Positions 1-8,432 are shown, counted from the stretch's first letter. The stretch: 64,000 nt of DNA from Flavobacteriaceae bacterium YJPT1-3 (GCA_029866965.1 CP123444.1:186001-250000), one strand, 5' to 3'. The notes: a model not told the origin generated them from the sequence alone. A program made the numbers and translations.

Positions 1-416
1 ATCCCATGACCCAGGATTGGTCTATAGAAGCTGTTGATGAAGTCGGTTTTGCGCTGATCAGCGATTTGAAATACCGTCCGGAAGACAGCAAGTTGTTGAT
101 TGGAACACACGGGAGCGGTATGTTTGAGACCAAGATCGAAGGAACCCTATCCAGTCCGGACTTTGAGCAAAGCACAACTGCTTTTGTAATCAGTCCGAAC
201 CCTACTACGGAAGTTCTCACTCTGAATCTTGATCCTGTTTTATCGATCAATGCTATTAATTATCAGATCGTGGATGTAAGTGGTAAAGTGATTGATTCCG
301 GAGCACTAGAAGGTTCACAACGCAGCATCAATGTGGCCAAATTAGCGCAGGGCCTTTATTTTATCGAGGTAGAGCTGGACGGTCGTAAAGAAGCGAAGCG
401 ATTCATTAAAAAATAA
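1..416 (+). CDS. C-terminal part of a secreted protein with a type IX secretion sorting domain (partial)
   Basis: The reading frame is open to the window edge, so the start lies upstream. The visible first 45 residues include a LIGTHGSGMF-type strand like those in BNR/beta-propeller repeats. After a Ser/Thr-rich linker, the last about 75 residues form a Por-type C-terminal domain: an SPNPTTEVL opening, a central VDVSGKVI strand, a GLYFIEV strand and a basic KRFIKK end. In Bacteroidota this domain sends a protein through the outer membrane by the type IX system and is then removed. The enzymatic part, if any, is outside the window. The sorting domain is clear; the propeller assignment is only suggestive. 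Confidence 0.8.
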   Translation, partial: PMTQDWSIEAVDEVGFALISDLKYRPEDSKLLIGTHGSGMFETKIEGTLSSPDFEQSTTAFVISPNPTTEVLTLNLDPVLSINAINYQIVDVSGKVIDSGALEGSQRSINVAKLAQGLYFIEVELDGRKEAKRFIKK

Positions 417-433
417 AAGAATCTTTTATATTC

Positions 434-462
434 AAAAAAGCCAGCTTTTAGCTGGCTTTTTT
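434..462. terminator. Bidirectional rho-independent terminator
   Basis: A perfect 12-bp stem (AAAAAAGCCAGC pairing with GCTGGCTTTTTT) with a 5-nt TTTTA loop sits between two convergent genes. An A-run on one side and a T-run on the other allow it to work in both directions. Confidence 0.9.
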
Positions 463-469
463 ATTGGTT

Positions 470-928
470 TTACATGGGCTTATCCGAAGACAAATTCTTT
501 GGATCGAGCCTTGCTTTATAGTATTTCGTTTTTCCTTGCTCGATGTAAATCAAAAGAATCTCATTGGGGTCCAGGCTAAAGGGTAATTCCTTCAGCGGAT
601 CCTGCTTTTGGGATGCTCCTTTCTCGTTGTAAGGAAGGTTGAAGGTTATTTTGTAGTTCTGGTCTGATTGCTTTTCTATCTGAGCCTCGTTCCCTTGATA
701 GATGGCTTTCGTCAAACTCGTTTTAGCTGGTAAGGCTTCCGCTGTAGTGAAATGGACACTAACAGTCTTACCCATTTCTTGTACTCCAGATTGATAGGTC
801 TCCGCGTGCAGGTCGACGATCCGTGTTGGAAACGATTTTTGCAAGGTCTTTGGGGTGGAACATGCCGTCATTAAGACCAGTAAGAAGAACGCAGGAGGCC
901 ATGCTTTCATGATAGGATTGTTTAGCAT
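470..928 (-). CDS. Hypothetical lipoprotein
   Basis: This is a protein of about 150 residues with a hydrophobic leader and a lipobox LMTAC, so it is probably anchored to the envelope by a lipidated cysteine. The annotated ATG gives seven extra residues; the internal ATG at 908-910 (MKAWPPAFF) gives a more typical signal peptide and may be the true start. The rest is polar, with no motif I recognise. It ends against the shared terminator of the convergent upstream gene. Confidence 0.7.
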   Translation of the reverse strand: MLNNPIMKAWPPAFFLLVLMTACSTPKTLQKSFPTRIVDLHAETYQSGVQEMGKTVSVHFTTAEALPAKTSLTKAIYQGNEAQIEKQSDQNYKITFNLPYNEKGASQKQDPLKELPFSLDPNEILLIYIEQGKTKYYKARLDPKNLSSDKPM

Positions 929-952
929 GTGATGAAAAGCTACAGCATCCTA

Positions 953-1267
953 TTAATCGCGCTCAATTTTGAGCAGATCAATAATCTCCGGTGAAACGCT
1001 TTGCGATTTTGCCCCGTAACCATCTACCAAAATACCTTTTTTACCGTCTCCCGTGCTCAACGCATAGACAATACTATTATCGGCAGGATTGGCTTTTCCT
1101 TCAAAGCGATAATAAGAATCTACCTGCAATTCATCAGCATTATACATAGCATTAAGTGCCTTACACTGGACGCCTTCGTCAGCTAAATTAAAATCGAGGG
1201 TATATCCATCTTTTTGCAACGCTCTGGTCGCTTCACTTAAGGTGTCAAAATCTTTTTTCATCTTCAC
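953..1267 (-). CDS. Small conserved Bacteroidota protein (often labelled 'phosphoribosylpyrophosphate synthetase')
   Basis: This is a 104-residue soluble protein with the pattern TLSEATRALQKDGYTLDFNL near the start, YYRFEG in the middle and ILVDGYGAKSQ followed by SPEIIDLL at the end. I recognise this as a short family widespread in Bacteroidota that databases often label phosphoribosylpyrophosphate synthetase. It is far too short for that enzyme and lacks its PRPP-binding loop, so the label should not be trusted. A start at the second ATG (MKKDFD) is also possible. Function unknown. Confidence 0.75.
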   Translation of the reverse strand: MKMKKDFDTLSEATRALQKDGYTLDFNLADEGVQCKALNAMYNADELQVDSYYRFEGKANPADNSIVYALSTGDGKKGILVDGYGAKSQSVSPEIIDLLKIERD

Positions 1268-1372
1268 TATTTTATAGCCAAAATGTACTGTTTCAGTCGG
1301 CGCTTGCCAAATATTTAAAACAACTTTAATAGTTGTAACTTCGATAGCGATTGCGCTACTAATACATTAAAA

Positions 1373-1957
1373 ATGGCTCGAACTGCTTCAACCATGCTAC
1401 CCTTAGGAACTTCTGCTCCTGATTTTACCCTGCTCGATACTCTGGAGCAGGAGATGATCTCGCTGAGCGATGTTCAGGGAGAACGCGGCACGGTAATCAT
1501 GTTTATTTGCAATCATTGCCCCTTCGTCAAACATGTACTTGATGAAATTGTACGCGTTGCCAATGATTATCGCATTCTGGGTTTTGGTTTTGCTGCGATC
1601 AGCAGCAATGACGTAGTGAATTACCCCCAGGATCATCCCATTCAGATGCACCGTATAGCTCAGGAATTCAACTTTACTTTTCCCTACCTCTACGATGAGA
1701 GTCAAGCTTGCGCGAAAGCCTATCAGGCTGCCTGTACTCCTGATTTCTACTTGTTTGACAACGAATTGAAACTGGTCTATAGAGGTCAGCTGGATGATTC
1801 CCGTCCAGGCAATGGAATACCGGTCAACGGAAGGGATCTTCGTGAAGCCCTGGATAATCTATTCAACAGTCGGCCGCAGTCCAGTCTTCAAAAACCCAGC
1901 ATCGGCTGCAATATCAAGTGGAAGGATTCCTCCAACCCCGCTTTGTCAGCAGATTGA
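1373..1957 (+). CDS. Thioredoxin-like (AhpC/TSA-type) family protein
   Basis: This 194-residue protein has a thioredoxin fold. An APDFTLLDT opening like peroxiredoxins is followed by FICNHCPFVKH, the signature of a bacterial thioredoxin-family subgroup in which CxxC appears as CNHC, then a cis-proline strand (ACTPDFYLFD) and a conserved YRGQLDDSRPG turn. It has no signal peptide, so it is probably a cytosolic thiol-redox protein; the substrate is unknown. Its 3' end overlaps the convergent yfiT-like gene by 44 bp. A one-mismatch copy of the iterated palindrome at 1706-1719 encodes its ACAKA segment. Confidence 0.85.
   Translation: MARTASTMLPLGTSAPDFTLLDTLEQEMISLSDVQGERGTVIMFICNHCPFVKHVLDEIVRVANDYRILGFGFAAISSNDVVNYPQDHPIQMHRIAQEFNFTFPYLYDESQACAKAYQAACTPDFYLFDNELKLVYRGQLDDSRPGNGIPVNGRDLREALDNLFNSRPQSSLQKPSIGCNIKWKDSSNPALSAD
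1706..1719. repeat. Near copy of iterated palindrome (one mismatch)
   Basis: GCTTGCGCGAAAGC differs from GCTTTCGCGAAAGC at one base. It lies in the thioredoxin-like gene. Confidence 0.6.
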
Positions 1958-2462
1958 GAATATGCGTATAGTGATGACGCCCATGCCAGGCGTAGCGTCC
2001 TGTGTTTTCTAAGAGTGTAGTTTTCACTTGTCCGTCAGGATGAATGAAACTTCTTTTCAAGTGTTCCTGGCTACAGCAATCCAATAAGTGCACTAATTTC
2101 TTATGTACAATACGCAAATGTTCCAGCGAGAGTTCAATTGGAGCATCAAGCACATCCGGAAGTTGTGCCCAGGCCTTTTCATCATAGGGTTTGATCACTG
2201 GATTGTCTTCGGTTAGCGCCCATTTGAACCGAATGTAACTGTGGTGATGACTATCTGCCAAATGGTGTACTACTTGACGTACTGTCCATCCGCCTTCCCG
2301 ATAAGGCGTATCCAATTGGGCCGGGGTTAAGTTGCTCACTAGATGGGTCAGTTGCTCCGGAAAAGAGGCCAACTCTTGTTTCCATCCCTGCCAGTCTTGT
2401 TGAGAAATTTGAGTTGGCACCTGAAATTTACCTATGGGGTATCGTTCTTTTTCTAAACTCAT
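1914..2462 (-). CDS. YfiT/BstA-type DinB-superfamily metal-binding protein
   Basis: This 182-residue protein matches the YfiT family, also called bacillithiol S-transferase or putative metal-dependent hydrolase. It opens with RYPIGKF and has the four-helix DinB layout. The likely metal ligands are His67 (in VVHHLADSH), His160 and His164 (in WHGRHHYTH), with the usual wide spacing. In Firmicutes this family transfers a low-molecular-weight thiol; the substrate in flavobacteria is uncertain. It is convergent with and overlaps the upstream thioredoxin-like gene, and lies downstream of the terminator of the fasciclin gene, so it may have its own promoter. Confidence 0.85.
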   Translation of the reverse strand: MSLEKERYPIGKFQVPTQISQQDWQGWKQELASFPEQLTHLVSNLTPAQLDTPYREGGWTVRQVVHHLADSHHHSYIRFKWALTEDNPVIKPYDEKAWAQLPDVLDAPIELSLEHLRIVHKKLVHLLDCCSQEHLKRSFIHPDGQVKTTLLENTGRYAWHGRHHYTHILNLLTKRGWRNPST

Positions 2463-2474
2463 GATCTTTAAAAT

Positions 2475-2500
2475 AAAAAAGTCCGGTGTAGCACCGGACC
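2475..2500 (-). terminator. Rho-independent terminator of the fasciclin gene
   Basis: An 8-bp GC-rich stem (GTCCGGTG/CACCGGAC) with a 3-nt loop is followed on the minus strand by a T-run. It lies just past the stop of the fasciclin gene. Confidence 0.9.
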
Positions 2501-2522
2501 TTTAAAATTACTGTTATTCAGC

Positions 2523-3152
2523 TTATTTATTTTTGGCCATGATGACACGGTCAATAACGTGTACTACTCCATTGGAGGCATCTACATCAGCCTGGATCAC
2601 AGTTGCTGTGTTCCCTTGACCATCCTTTAACATTACATTTCCGCCTTTTAGCATAGCTGTAATTTCGCCTCCACCAACGGGCTTGATCACATATTGCTTG
2701 TCATCCGATTGATTGATCGCTTCGATCAGATCACCGGCCATAACTTCTCCGCTCACCACGTGATACTTCAAGATTCCCGCTAATCCAGCTTTATTTTCCG
2801 GCTTGAGCAGATTGTCTAGAGTACCTTTGGGTAATTTCGCGAAAGCGTCATTGGTTGGAGCAAATACCGTGTAATCGCCTTCTTCTTTCATCATGGTCGC
2901 AAGATCAGCAGCTTGTAATGCAGTTACTAGCGTACTTAATGATTCCGTAGCCATGGCTTTGGCTGCAATACTATTAGCTTCCATCTCCATGCGCTCTTTT
3001 TCCATTTGAGCCTCTTTAGCTGCAGCAGCTTCTTGCTCTGCTTGCATCTCCATTTGAGCTTTCTCTTCTTCTGCTTTTTTCTTGGTGTCTTCGCAGGCGG
3101 TCATCATCATGGCTGCCATTGCAAGTCCCAAAATTCCTATCTTAATCTTCAT
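2523..3152 (-). CDS. Fasciclin-domain lipoprotein
   Basis: This is a 209-residue envelope lipoprotein with a signal peptide and lipobox MMTAC (lipidated Cys20). Residues about 21-68 are an Ala/Glu/Met-rich segment with coiled-coil character. From about 70 to the end is one fasciclin (FAS1) domain: LSTLVTALQAADL, then DYTVFAPTNDAFAKLP (FAS1 H1 motif), LKYHVV, and a VVHVIDRVI closing strand (H2). FAS1 domains mediate adhesion or ligand binding at the cell surface. It is a single gene with its own terminator. A partial copy of the iterated palindrome (2833-2846) encodes the FAK of DAFAK. Confidence 0.92.
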   Translation of the reverse strand: MKIKIGILGLAMAAMMMTACEDTKKKAEEEKAQMEMQAEQEAAAAKEAQMEKERMEMEANSIAAKAMATESLSTLVTALQAADLATMMKEEGDYTVFAPTNDAFAKLPKGTLDNLLKPENKAGLAGILKYHVVSGEVMAGDLIEAINQSDDKQYVIKPVGGGEITAMLKGGNVMLKDGQGNTATVIQADVDASNGVVHVIDRVIMAKNK

Positions 3153-3297
3153 AATTAGTTTTGTTTTTAGTTACCGTTAAGGTATTGATTTAAAGTACCG
3201 AAGATAAAGAACAGGCTACTAATATTACGTTAAGGATTGCTAAGGTTTTGCCAATTATTAAGACCCTGCGCCTGGCCATTGTATTCTTTAGCTCGCT

Positions 3298-3330
3298 TTT
3301 GGTCTACTCCACACAAAGCAGTTATCTTTG
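3298..3330 (+). promoter_or_regulatory. Bacteroidota-type promoter
   Basis: TTTG at 3298-3301, a 21-nt spacer, then TATCTTTG at 3323-3330, matching the TTTG/TAnnTTTG consensus. The ATG at 3346 follows 15 nt later. Because this promoter overlaps the upstream TTG at 3328, the ATG at 3346 is the better start. Confidence 0.8.
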
Positions 3331-3345
3331 CATCAAATTTTGGGT

Positions 3346-3543
3346 ATGAAACTTCTAATTATCACCTTGGTCTTGTTAGGATTAGCGTTTGCCGGGATCG
3401 CCATTAAGATCTGGGGCAAAAAGAATGGAGAATTTGCGGGCACCTGTGCCAGCCAAAGTCCGTTTCTAAACAAAGATGGAGAAGCTTGCAGCATGTGCGG
3501 CAAACTGCCCTCAGAAATGGGCGACTGTGCCGTTGAAAAGTAA
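3346..3543 (+). CDS. Small Cys-rich membrane-anchored protein (NqrM-like)
   Basis: This 65-residue protein has one N-terminal transmembrane helix (residues about 2-22) and a short tail with four cysteines in the order GTCAS, ACSMCG, DC. Short proteins of this form in flavobacteria are annotated 'membrane or secreted protein' and resemble NqrM, the iron-delivery factor for Na+-translocating NADH dehydrogenase, but no nqr genes are in the window. The metal-binding role is an inference from the cysteines. It is the first gene of a tight run; the glycosyltransferase starts 11 bp after its stop. Confidence 0.7.
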   Translation: MKLLIITLVLLGLAFAGIAIKIWGKKNGEFAGTCASQSPFLNKDGEACSMCGKLPSEMGDCAVEK

Positions 3544-3554
3544 GCCGCTTTCGA

Positions 3555-4670
3555 TTGAATCAGCCTGAACTGCTTTTCATCCTGACCTATGCGGTCATTT
3601 TGCTTATCAATTTAGCCTTCTACGGCTATATGTTACGGTTGGTCTTCCATAAGCCAGTAACTCCCCCCTTTTCGAAACATCAGCCGGTCTCGATCATTCT
3701 TTGCGCAAAAAATGAAGTGGAAAACCTTCGTCAGCATCTGCCCCTGCTTCTAGAGCAAAGACATCCACAATTTGAGATCGTGTTGATCAACGATGCATCT
3801 AGTGACGGTAGCGGGGCTTTGATGGACGAATTTGCAAGCCGTAATGAGCAAATACAGGTGGTTCATGTGGAGAATAATGAAGCCTTTTGGACCAGTAAAA
3901 AATATGCGCTTACGCTAGGCATTAAACGAGCGAAGTACGATCATTTACTGTTTACCGACGCTGATTGTCGGCCCAATTCAGAACAGTGGCTGGAAGCTAT
4001 GACCCGGCCCCTGGCCTCCCCAGACAACGATCTGGTACTTGGCTATGGCGGATACGAAAGCCGGCCCGGCTTATTGAACGCACTCATCCGCTATGAGACC
4101 CTACTGACCGCAGCCCAGTACTTGGGCTATGCACTGCACGGCAATGCCTATATGGGAGTGGGACGTAATCTGGCTTACAAGGCCTCGCTCTTCTATAAGC
4201 ATAACGGTTTTGTGGATCATATTAAAGTAGCCGCAGGAGATGATGATCTCTTTGTCAATCAGGCGACCAATGCCTCCAATACAGCTGTGGTCATCGCCCC
4301 GGAAGCCTTCACCTATTCCAAACCTAAAACCACCTGGAAGTCCTGGATACTGCAGAAACGCCGGCATATTGGCGTGGCCGGGCATTACGCAATCAAACAT
4401 AAACTAAGTTTGGGGCTGTTCTTTGTTACCCAATGGCTCAGTGTGTTTGGATGGATCCTACTACTCTTGTGTAGTGACCAACCACTCCTAATCCTTGGAT
4501 TAGTAGGAGTAAGATATCTGGTAGTGATGCTCGTACTCGGAGCTATGGCTAAAAAACTGAAGGAGAATGCATTGATTCCCCTAATTCCGATTTACGAATG
4601 GCTGATCATCTGCATGCAATGGTTTATCTTTATAAAGAATATCATTCATAAGCCGGTGAGGTGGAAGTAA
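3555..4670 (+). CDS. Family 2 glycosyltransferase, membrane-bound
   Basis: This 371-residue protein has an N-terminal membrane helix, then a GT-A domain (SIILCAKNEVENL, INDASSDGS, the metal-binding FTDADCRP, the acceptor-site AGDDDLFVN and the QKRRH motif), and two or three C-terminal membrane helices. It should transfer a sugar from a nucleotide sugar to a lipid or polysaccharide acceptor on the inner face of the membrane; the substrate cannot be read. I use the TTG at 3555 because it keeps the N-terminal helix and lies 11 bp after the previous gene. It overlaps the sigma-factor gene by 10 bp. Confidence 0.88.
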   Translation: MNQPELLFILTYAVILLINLAFYGYMLRLVFHKPVTPPFSKHQPVSIILCAKNEVENLRQHLPLLLEQRHPQFEIVLINDASSDGSGALMDEFASRNEQIQVVHVENNEAFWTSKKYALTLGIKRAKYDHLLFTDADCRPNSEQWLEAMTRPLASPDNDLVLGYGGYESRPGLLNALIRYETLLTAAQYLGYALHGNAYMGVGRNLAYKASLFYKHNGFVDHIKVAAGDDDLFVNQATNASNTAVVIAPEAFTYSKPKTTWKSWILQKRRHIGVAGHYAIKHKLSLGLFFVTQWLSVFGWILLLLCSDQPLLILGLVGVRYLVVMLVLGAMAKKLKENALIPLIPIYEWLIICMQWFIFIKNIIHKPVRWK

Positions 4671-5227
4671 AACAAGACATCATTCAATACCATATTGAGC
4701 ATGCTCTTGCCGGAGCTCAAAAATCATTTCGCTTTTTATTGAACACCTATTGGGATGAGCTTTATCATTTCCAACTGAAGCGCGCGGGTGATCCTTATGA
4801 GGCGGAGGAAATTACGATACAAGCTTTCGCGAAAGCGTTCGAGAAATTAGAACAGTACGACACTAGCTTTCAATTCAATACCTGGCTGCTGACCATCTCT
4901 AAGCATATTCAAATCGATCTGGCCCGGAAGAAAAAATCCGATTGTATGGAGCTTACGGTTTCCAATGGAATTAAGCGCTGTTGCGAATTGGAAAATGAAG
5001 ATCCAAGTCCGGAAGATCTACTGATTGCGCAGCAAGATCACAATCAGCTGCAACACCACCTACGCAAACTCCCTTGCCACTATCGGCAAATTCTCTGGCA
5101 GCGCTATTTTAAGGAGTACTCGTATAAAGAACTCGCTCGTGCCAATGACGAGTCACTGAGTGCCGTTAAAGTAAAAGTTTTCCGAGCAAAACGTATCTTG
5201 GCCGACTCAATCAAGGAATTACATTGA
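4661..5227 (+). CDS. ECF-type RNA polymerase sigma factor
   Basis: This 188-residue sigma-70 factor has region 2 at about residues 22-90 (YEAEEITIQAFAKAFEKL and NTWLLTISKHIQIDLARKKK) and region 4 at about 128-185, with the helix-turn-helix YSYKELARANDESLSAVKVK. It starts with GTG inside the end of the glycosyltransferase gene and ends in a 4-bp overlap with the transporter gene, so the three are probably translated together. No anti-sigma factor is adjacent. An exact copy of the iterated palindrome (4823-4836) encodes AFAKA in region 2. Confidence 0.92.
   Translation: MEVKQDIIQYHIEHALAGAQKSFRFLLNTYWDELYHFQLKRAGDPYEAEEITIQAFAKAFEKLEQYDTSFQFNTWLLTISKHIQIDLARKKKSDCMELTVSNGIKRCCELENEDPSPEDLLIAQQDHNQLQHHLRKLPCHYRQILWQRYFKEYSYKELARANDESLSAVKVKVFRAKRILADSIKELH
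4823..4836. repeat. Iterated palindrome GCTTTCGCGAAAGC, copy 1
   Basis: Exact 14-bp palindrome inside the ECF sigma gene, read as Ala-Phe-Ala-Lys-Ala. Confidence 0.85.
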
Positions 5228-6435
5228 ATCGATTTTTAAAAAAATTAGGTCCGGGTCTCATCTTTGCCGGGGCTGCCATCGGGGTTTCTCATCTCGTTCA
5301 AAGCACACGAGCCGGAGCCGATTTTGGGCTCGGACTGGTCTGGGCGCTTCTGCTGATCAATTTGATCAAATATCCGTTTTTCCAATTTGGCCCTCGCTAT
5401 GCTGCAGCTACCGGAAACAGTCTGCTGGTGGGTTATAAGCGACTTGGTAAAGGTGTTCTGATCGCCTACATTGGTTTGACGCTGCTCACCATGTTCACCA
5501 TACAAACGGCAGTGACCATTGTCACTGCAGGAATCGCGGTATACCTCTTTGGAGACATGGCCAGCATTAGCCTCTGGAGTGTGATCATTACCCTGCTTTG
5601 CGCCAGCATCCTGATCATTGGGAAATATCATTTTCTAGACAAGGCGATGAAGTTTATCATTCTCCTGCTCACCGTGAGCACAGTCCTCGCTGTGGGCTTC
5701 GCCTTTGGAGAAAGCACTACCGTGCTCAGTCTCCAGCAAATCATACCCAACAATGCTCTCGAAATAGGCTTTTTGATTGCTTTTATGGGTTGGATGCCTG
5801 CCCCACTGGACATCTCCATTTGGCATTCGCTATGGACGCGCGAAAAGCAGAAAACCGAAGAGCGACATACCAAAAACTCCCTGTTTGATTTTGATATAGG
5901 CTTTGTAGGCACAGTTTTTCTCGGGCTCTGTTTTATGCTGCTAGGCGGTCTGGTCATGTTTGGATCAGGAACTTCCTTTTCTTCCAGTGGTGGGGTCTTT
6001 GCCGGGCAGTTGGTCGAGATGTACACCTCCAGTCTGGGAAGCTGGGCCTATTGGATTATTGGAGCAGCAGCTCTGACGACCATGTTCAGTACTACCCTGA
6101 CCACCCTGGACGGCTCCCCGCGGGTGATGGACGAGGCGATCAGCCTACTCCGAAATAAGCCTGCGAATCTGGGCTACTCCTTGTGGTTAGTAGTGCTGGT
6201 CACGGGCACCATTATTATCCTGTTCTTCTTCACTAATGAAATGGGGCTGCTGGTGCAAGTGGCTACCGTAGTTTCCTTTCTGACGGCTCCTTTTTATGCG
6301 ATTTGTAATTACCTGTCCATGACCTCCGCTGAAGTTCCCGAGCAGGATCAACCCGGCCGCGGTCTGCGTCTGTTGAGCCTAATCAGCATTCTCCTACTTA
6401 TTGCATTTAGCTTTTGGTACCTCACCACCTTATAG
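5224..6435 (+). CDS. Nramp-family-related divalent metal transporter
   Basis: This 403-residue integral membrane protein has about 11 hydrophobic helices with the Nramp opening (KKLGPGLIFAGAAIG). The first helix lacks the metal-binding DPGN motif of true Nramp proteins and has GVSHLVQSTRAGA instead; helix 6 has MGWMPAPLD where Nramp has a conserved Met-Pro-His. It therefore belongs to the divergent Nramp-related group whose substrate is not safely Mn2+ or Fe2+. It starts with TTG in a 4-bp overlap with the sigma gene, which suggests translational coupling. Confidence 0.85.
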   Translation: MNRFLKKLGPGLIFAGAAIGVSHLVQSTRAGADFGLGLVWALLLINLIKYPFFQFGPRYAAATGNSLLVGYKRLGKGVLIAYIGLTLLTMFTIQTAVTIVTAGIAVYLFGDMASISLWSVIITLLCASILIIGKYHFLDKAMKFIILLLTVSTVLAVGFAFGESTTVLSLQQIIPNNALEIGFLIAFMGWMPAPLDISIWHSLWTREKQKTEERHTKNSLFDFDIGFVGTVFLGLCFMLLGGLVMFGSGTSFSSSGGVFAGQLVEMYTSSLGSWAYWIIGAAALTTMFSTTLTTLDGSPRVMDEAISLLRNKPANLGYSLWLVVLVTGTIIILFFFTNEMGLLVQVATVVSFLTAPFYAICNYLSMTSAEVPEQDQPGRGLRLLSLISILLLIAFSFWYLTTL

Positions 6436-6481
6436 CCGTTAACGAATAGGGATAGGATTCGGGAATTCTTTTGCTGTATCG

Positions 6482-6489
6482 TATCTTTG
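6482..6489 (+). promoter_or_regulatory. -7 element of the lipA promoter
   Basis: TATCTTTG, a perfect TAnnTTTG, lies 17 nt before the lipA ATG at 6507. The -33 region (TTCG near 6458) is weak. This supports the ATG at 6507 over the upstream in-frame TTG at 6471. Confidence 0.65.
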
Positions 6490-6506
6490 TACCCACAAGA
6501 AAAGCT

Positions 6507-7379
6507 ATGGAAACAGAAACTGGTGCAGTCCCTAAACGTCAGCCAAAACCCAAGTGGTTACGTGTCAAATTACCTACAGGTAAAAAGTACACCGAATTAC
6601 GCAGTTTGGTCGATAAATACGATCTGCATACCATTTGTACCTCGGGCAGTTGTCCCAATATGGGCGAATGCTGGAGCGAGGGAACGGCAACGTTTATGAT
6701 CTTAGGGAACATCTGTACCCGCTCTTGTGGATTTTGCGGAGTGAAAACCGGTCGGCCGGAAACGGTTGATTGGGAAGAGCCCGAAAAAGTGGCGCGATCC
6801 ATAAAATTGATGAAGATCAAGCATGCGGTTCTTACTTCCGTGGACCGTGATGATTTGAAAGACATGGGATCGATCATATGGGCAGAAACGGTACGTGCGG
6901 TACGCCGCATGAATCCGGAAACTACTCTGGAAACCTTGATCCCCGATTTTCAAGGCGTTACTAAAAACATCGATCGGATTGTCGAAGTAAGTCCGGAAGT
7001 GGTTTCCCACAATATGGAAACCGTAAAACGATTGACTCGCGAGGTTCGCATCCAGGCGAAGTACGAGCGCAGCCTCGAAGTGTTGCGTTACTTAAAGCAA
7101 GAAGGAATTAACCGAACCAAGTCCGGGATCATGCTCGGATTGGGAGAACAGGAAGAAGAAGTCCTTCAAACCATGGAAGATTTGCGCGAGGCTCAGGTAG
7201 ACGTGGTCACCATCGGCCAATACCTTCAACCTTCTAAACGCCATCTGCCGGTCAAACAATTCATCACGCCTGATCAGTTCAAAAAATACGAAGAAGCCGG
7301 TCTGGCCATGGGCTTCCGGCACGTGGAGAGTGGCGCCTTAGTGCGTTCTTCATACAAAGCTCACAAGCACATCCTCTAA
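6507..7379 (+). CDS. lipA: Lipoyl synthase
   Basis: This radical-SAM enzyme inserts two sulfur atoms into protein-bound octanoyl groups to make the lipoyl cofactor of 2-oxoacid dehydrogenases and the glycine cleavage system. It is 290 residues from the ATG at 6507. The auxiliary cluster cysteines are Cys44, Cys49 and Cys55 ([12 protein letters not shown]); the radical-SAM cluster is Cys70, Cys74 and Cys77 (CTRSCGFC). The C-terminal RSSYKA contains the serine that ligates the auxiliary cluster. All key residues are present and the length is normal. No lipB is adjacent. Confidence 0.97.
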   Translation: METETGAVPKRQPKPKWLRVKLPTGKKYTELRSLVDKYDLHTICTSGSCPNMGECWSEGTATFMILGNICTRSCGFCGVKTGRPETVDWEEPEKVARSIKLMKIKHAVLTSVDRDDLKDMGSIIWAETVRAVRRMNPETTLETLIPDFQGVTKNIDRIVEVSPEVVSHNMETVKRLTREVRIQAKYERSLEVLRYLKQEGINRTKSGIMLGLGEQEEEVLQTMEDLREAQVDVVTIGQYLQPSKRHLPVKQFITPDQFKKYEEAGLAMGFRHVESGALVRSSYKAHKHIL

Positions 7380-7397
7380 TCTAAAAGACAGTATACC

Positions 7398-8405
7398 ATG
7401 GCTCAAAAACAATTGAGGATAGGGATCAATGGCTTTGGACGTATTGGAAGACGAGTATTCCGACTGATGGCTGATGATTCCCGCTTTAAAGTGGTTGCGA
7501 TCAATGACGTTGTATCAGCCGCTACCCTCATTCATTTGTTGAAGTATGACAGTATACACGGTATCTTCCAAGAAGATTTTGAAGCTACCGAAACGGGTTT
7601 CCAATGGTCCGGTGGCGCTGTACGTGTTACGCAGATCCCCACTCCGGGACAGATTCCGTGGAGCGAAGAGCAAGTAGATGTCGTAGTCGAATGCAGCGGG
7701 AAATTTAAAAACCGTACGAGTTTACAGGGGCATTTGCAGCAAGGGGTGCAAAGGGTTATTCTCTCCGTTCCACCGGACGATGACTCAATCCCAACTGTAG
7801 TCATGGGAGTGAATGATGATCAGCTTCAGGAAGAGGCTTTGATCATTTCCAACGCCTCCTGCACCACAAATAACGCCGCCCCCATGATCCAGGTCGTACG
7901 CGAACTGTGCGGAGTGGAAGCCGCCTACATCACCACCGTACACAGCTACACCACCGATCAAAGTCTACACGATCAACCGCATCGCGATTTGCGCCGCGCC
8001 CGAGCCGCCGGTCAAAGCATCGTACCGACCACCACAGGAGCCGCCAAGGCCCTCACGAAGATCTTTCCCGATTTAGCCAGCACCATTGGAGGTTGCGGCA
8101 TTCGGGTTCCTGTGCCCAACGGTTCGCTTACAGATATGACCTTAATGGTTAAGGAGAACACCACGATAGAAGCGGTTAATGCAGCTTTCGCGAAAGCGGC
8201 CGAAGGTTCCTCAAAAGGACTTTTAGAATACACTGAAGTACCACTGGTTTCGGTCGACATCATTGGAAATACCCACTCCTGCGTCTTTGATGCACAGATG
8301 ACCTCGGTCATTGGGAAGATGGTCAAGCTGATCGGTTGGTACGATAACGAAACTGGCTACGCCATGCGGATTATCGATTTAATTTCCCGCGTTTCACTAG
8401 AATAG
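7398..8405 (+). CDS. gap: Type I glyceraldehyde-3-phosphate dehydrogenase
   Basis: This 335-residue protein interconverts glyceraldehyde-3-phosphate and 1,3-bisphosphoglycerate with NAD(P). The N-terminal Rossmann motif is INGFGRIGRRVFR, followed by VAINDV, whose Asp favours NAD. The active-site Cys155 is in SNASCTTN, and HSYTTDQ carries the phosphate-binding region. The C-terminal WYDNETGYAMR is typical. It lies 18 bp after lipA. An exact iterated palindrome at 8184-8197 encodes AFAKA. Flavobacteria often have a second gap gene, so which direction this one serves is not decided here. Confidence 0.97.
   Translation: MAQKQLRIGINGFGRIGRRVFRLMADDSRFKVVAINDVVSAATLIHLLKYDSIHGIFQEDFEATETGFQWSGGAVRVTQIPTPGQIPWSEEQVDVVVECSGKFKNRTSLQGHLQQGVQRVILSVPPDDDSIPTVVMGVNDDQLQEEALIISNASCTTNNAAPMIQVVRELCGVEAAYITTVHSYTTDQSLHDQPHRDLRRARAAGQSIVPTTTGAAKALTKIFPDLASTIGGCGIRVPVPNGSLTDMTLMVKENTTIEAVNAAFAKAAEGSSKGLLEYTEVPLVSVDIIGNTHSCVFDAQMTSVIGKMVKLIGWYDNETGYAMRIIDLISRVSLE
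8184..8197. repeat. Iterated palindrome GCTTTCGCGAAAGC, copy 2
   Basis: Exact copy inside gap, read as Ala-Phe-Ala-Lys-Ala. Confidence 0.85.
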
Positions 8406-8432
8406 CTATATTTAGCCAGATTACTGACCCTT

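Noticed and set aside
953-1267. Phosphoribosylpyrophosphate synthetase
   Set aside because: The product is about 100 residues and lacks the PRPP-binding loop, so the common database label is not supported.
3328-3345. Upstream TTG start for the NqrM-like gene
   Set aside because: The TTG lies inside the TATCTTTG promoter element, so the ATG at 3346 is the reasonable start.
4823-4836. KOPS, Chi or DNA-uptake polarity signal explanation for the palindrome
   Set aside because: Those motifs are directional, while this one is a perfect palindrome and cannot carry strand polarity by itself.
5245-5631. Long open frames antisense to the Nramp-like, lipA, gap and cryptochrome genes
   Set aside because: They mirror strong genes on the other strand, have no recognisable family and are explained by codon usage of the real genes.
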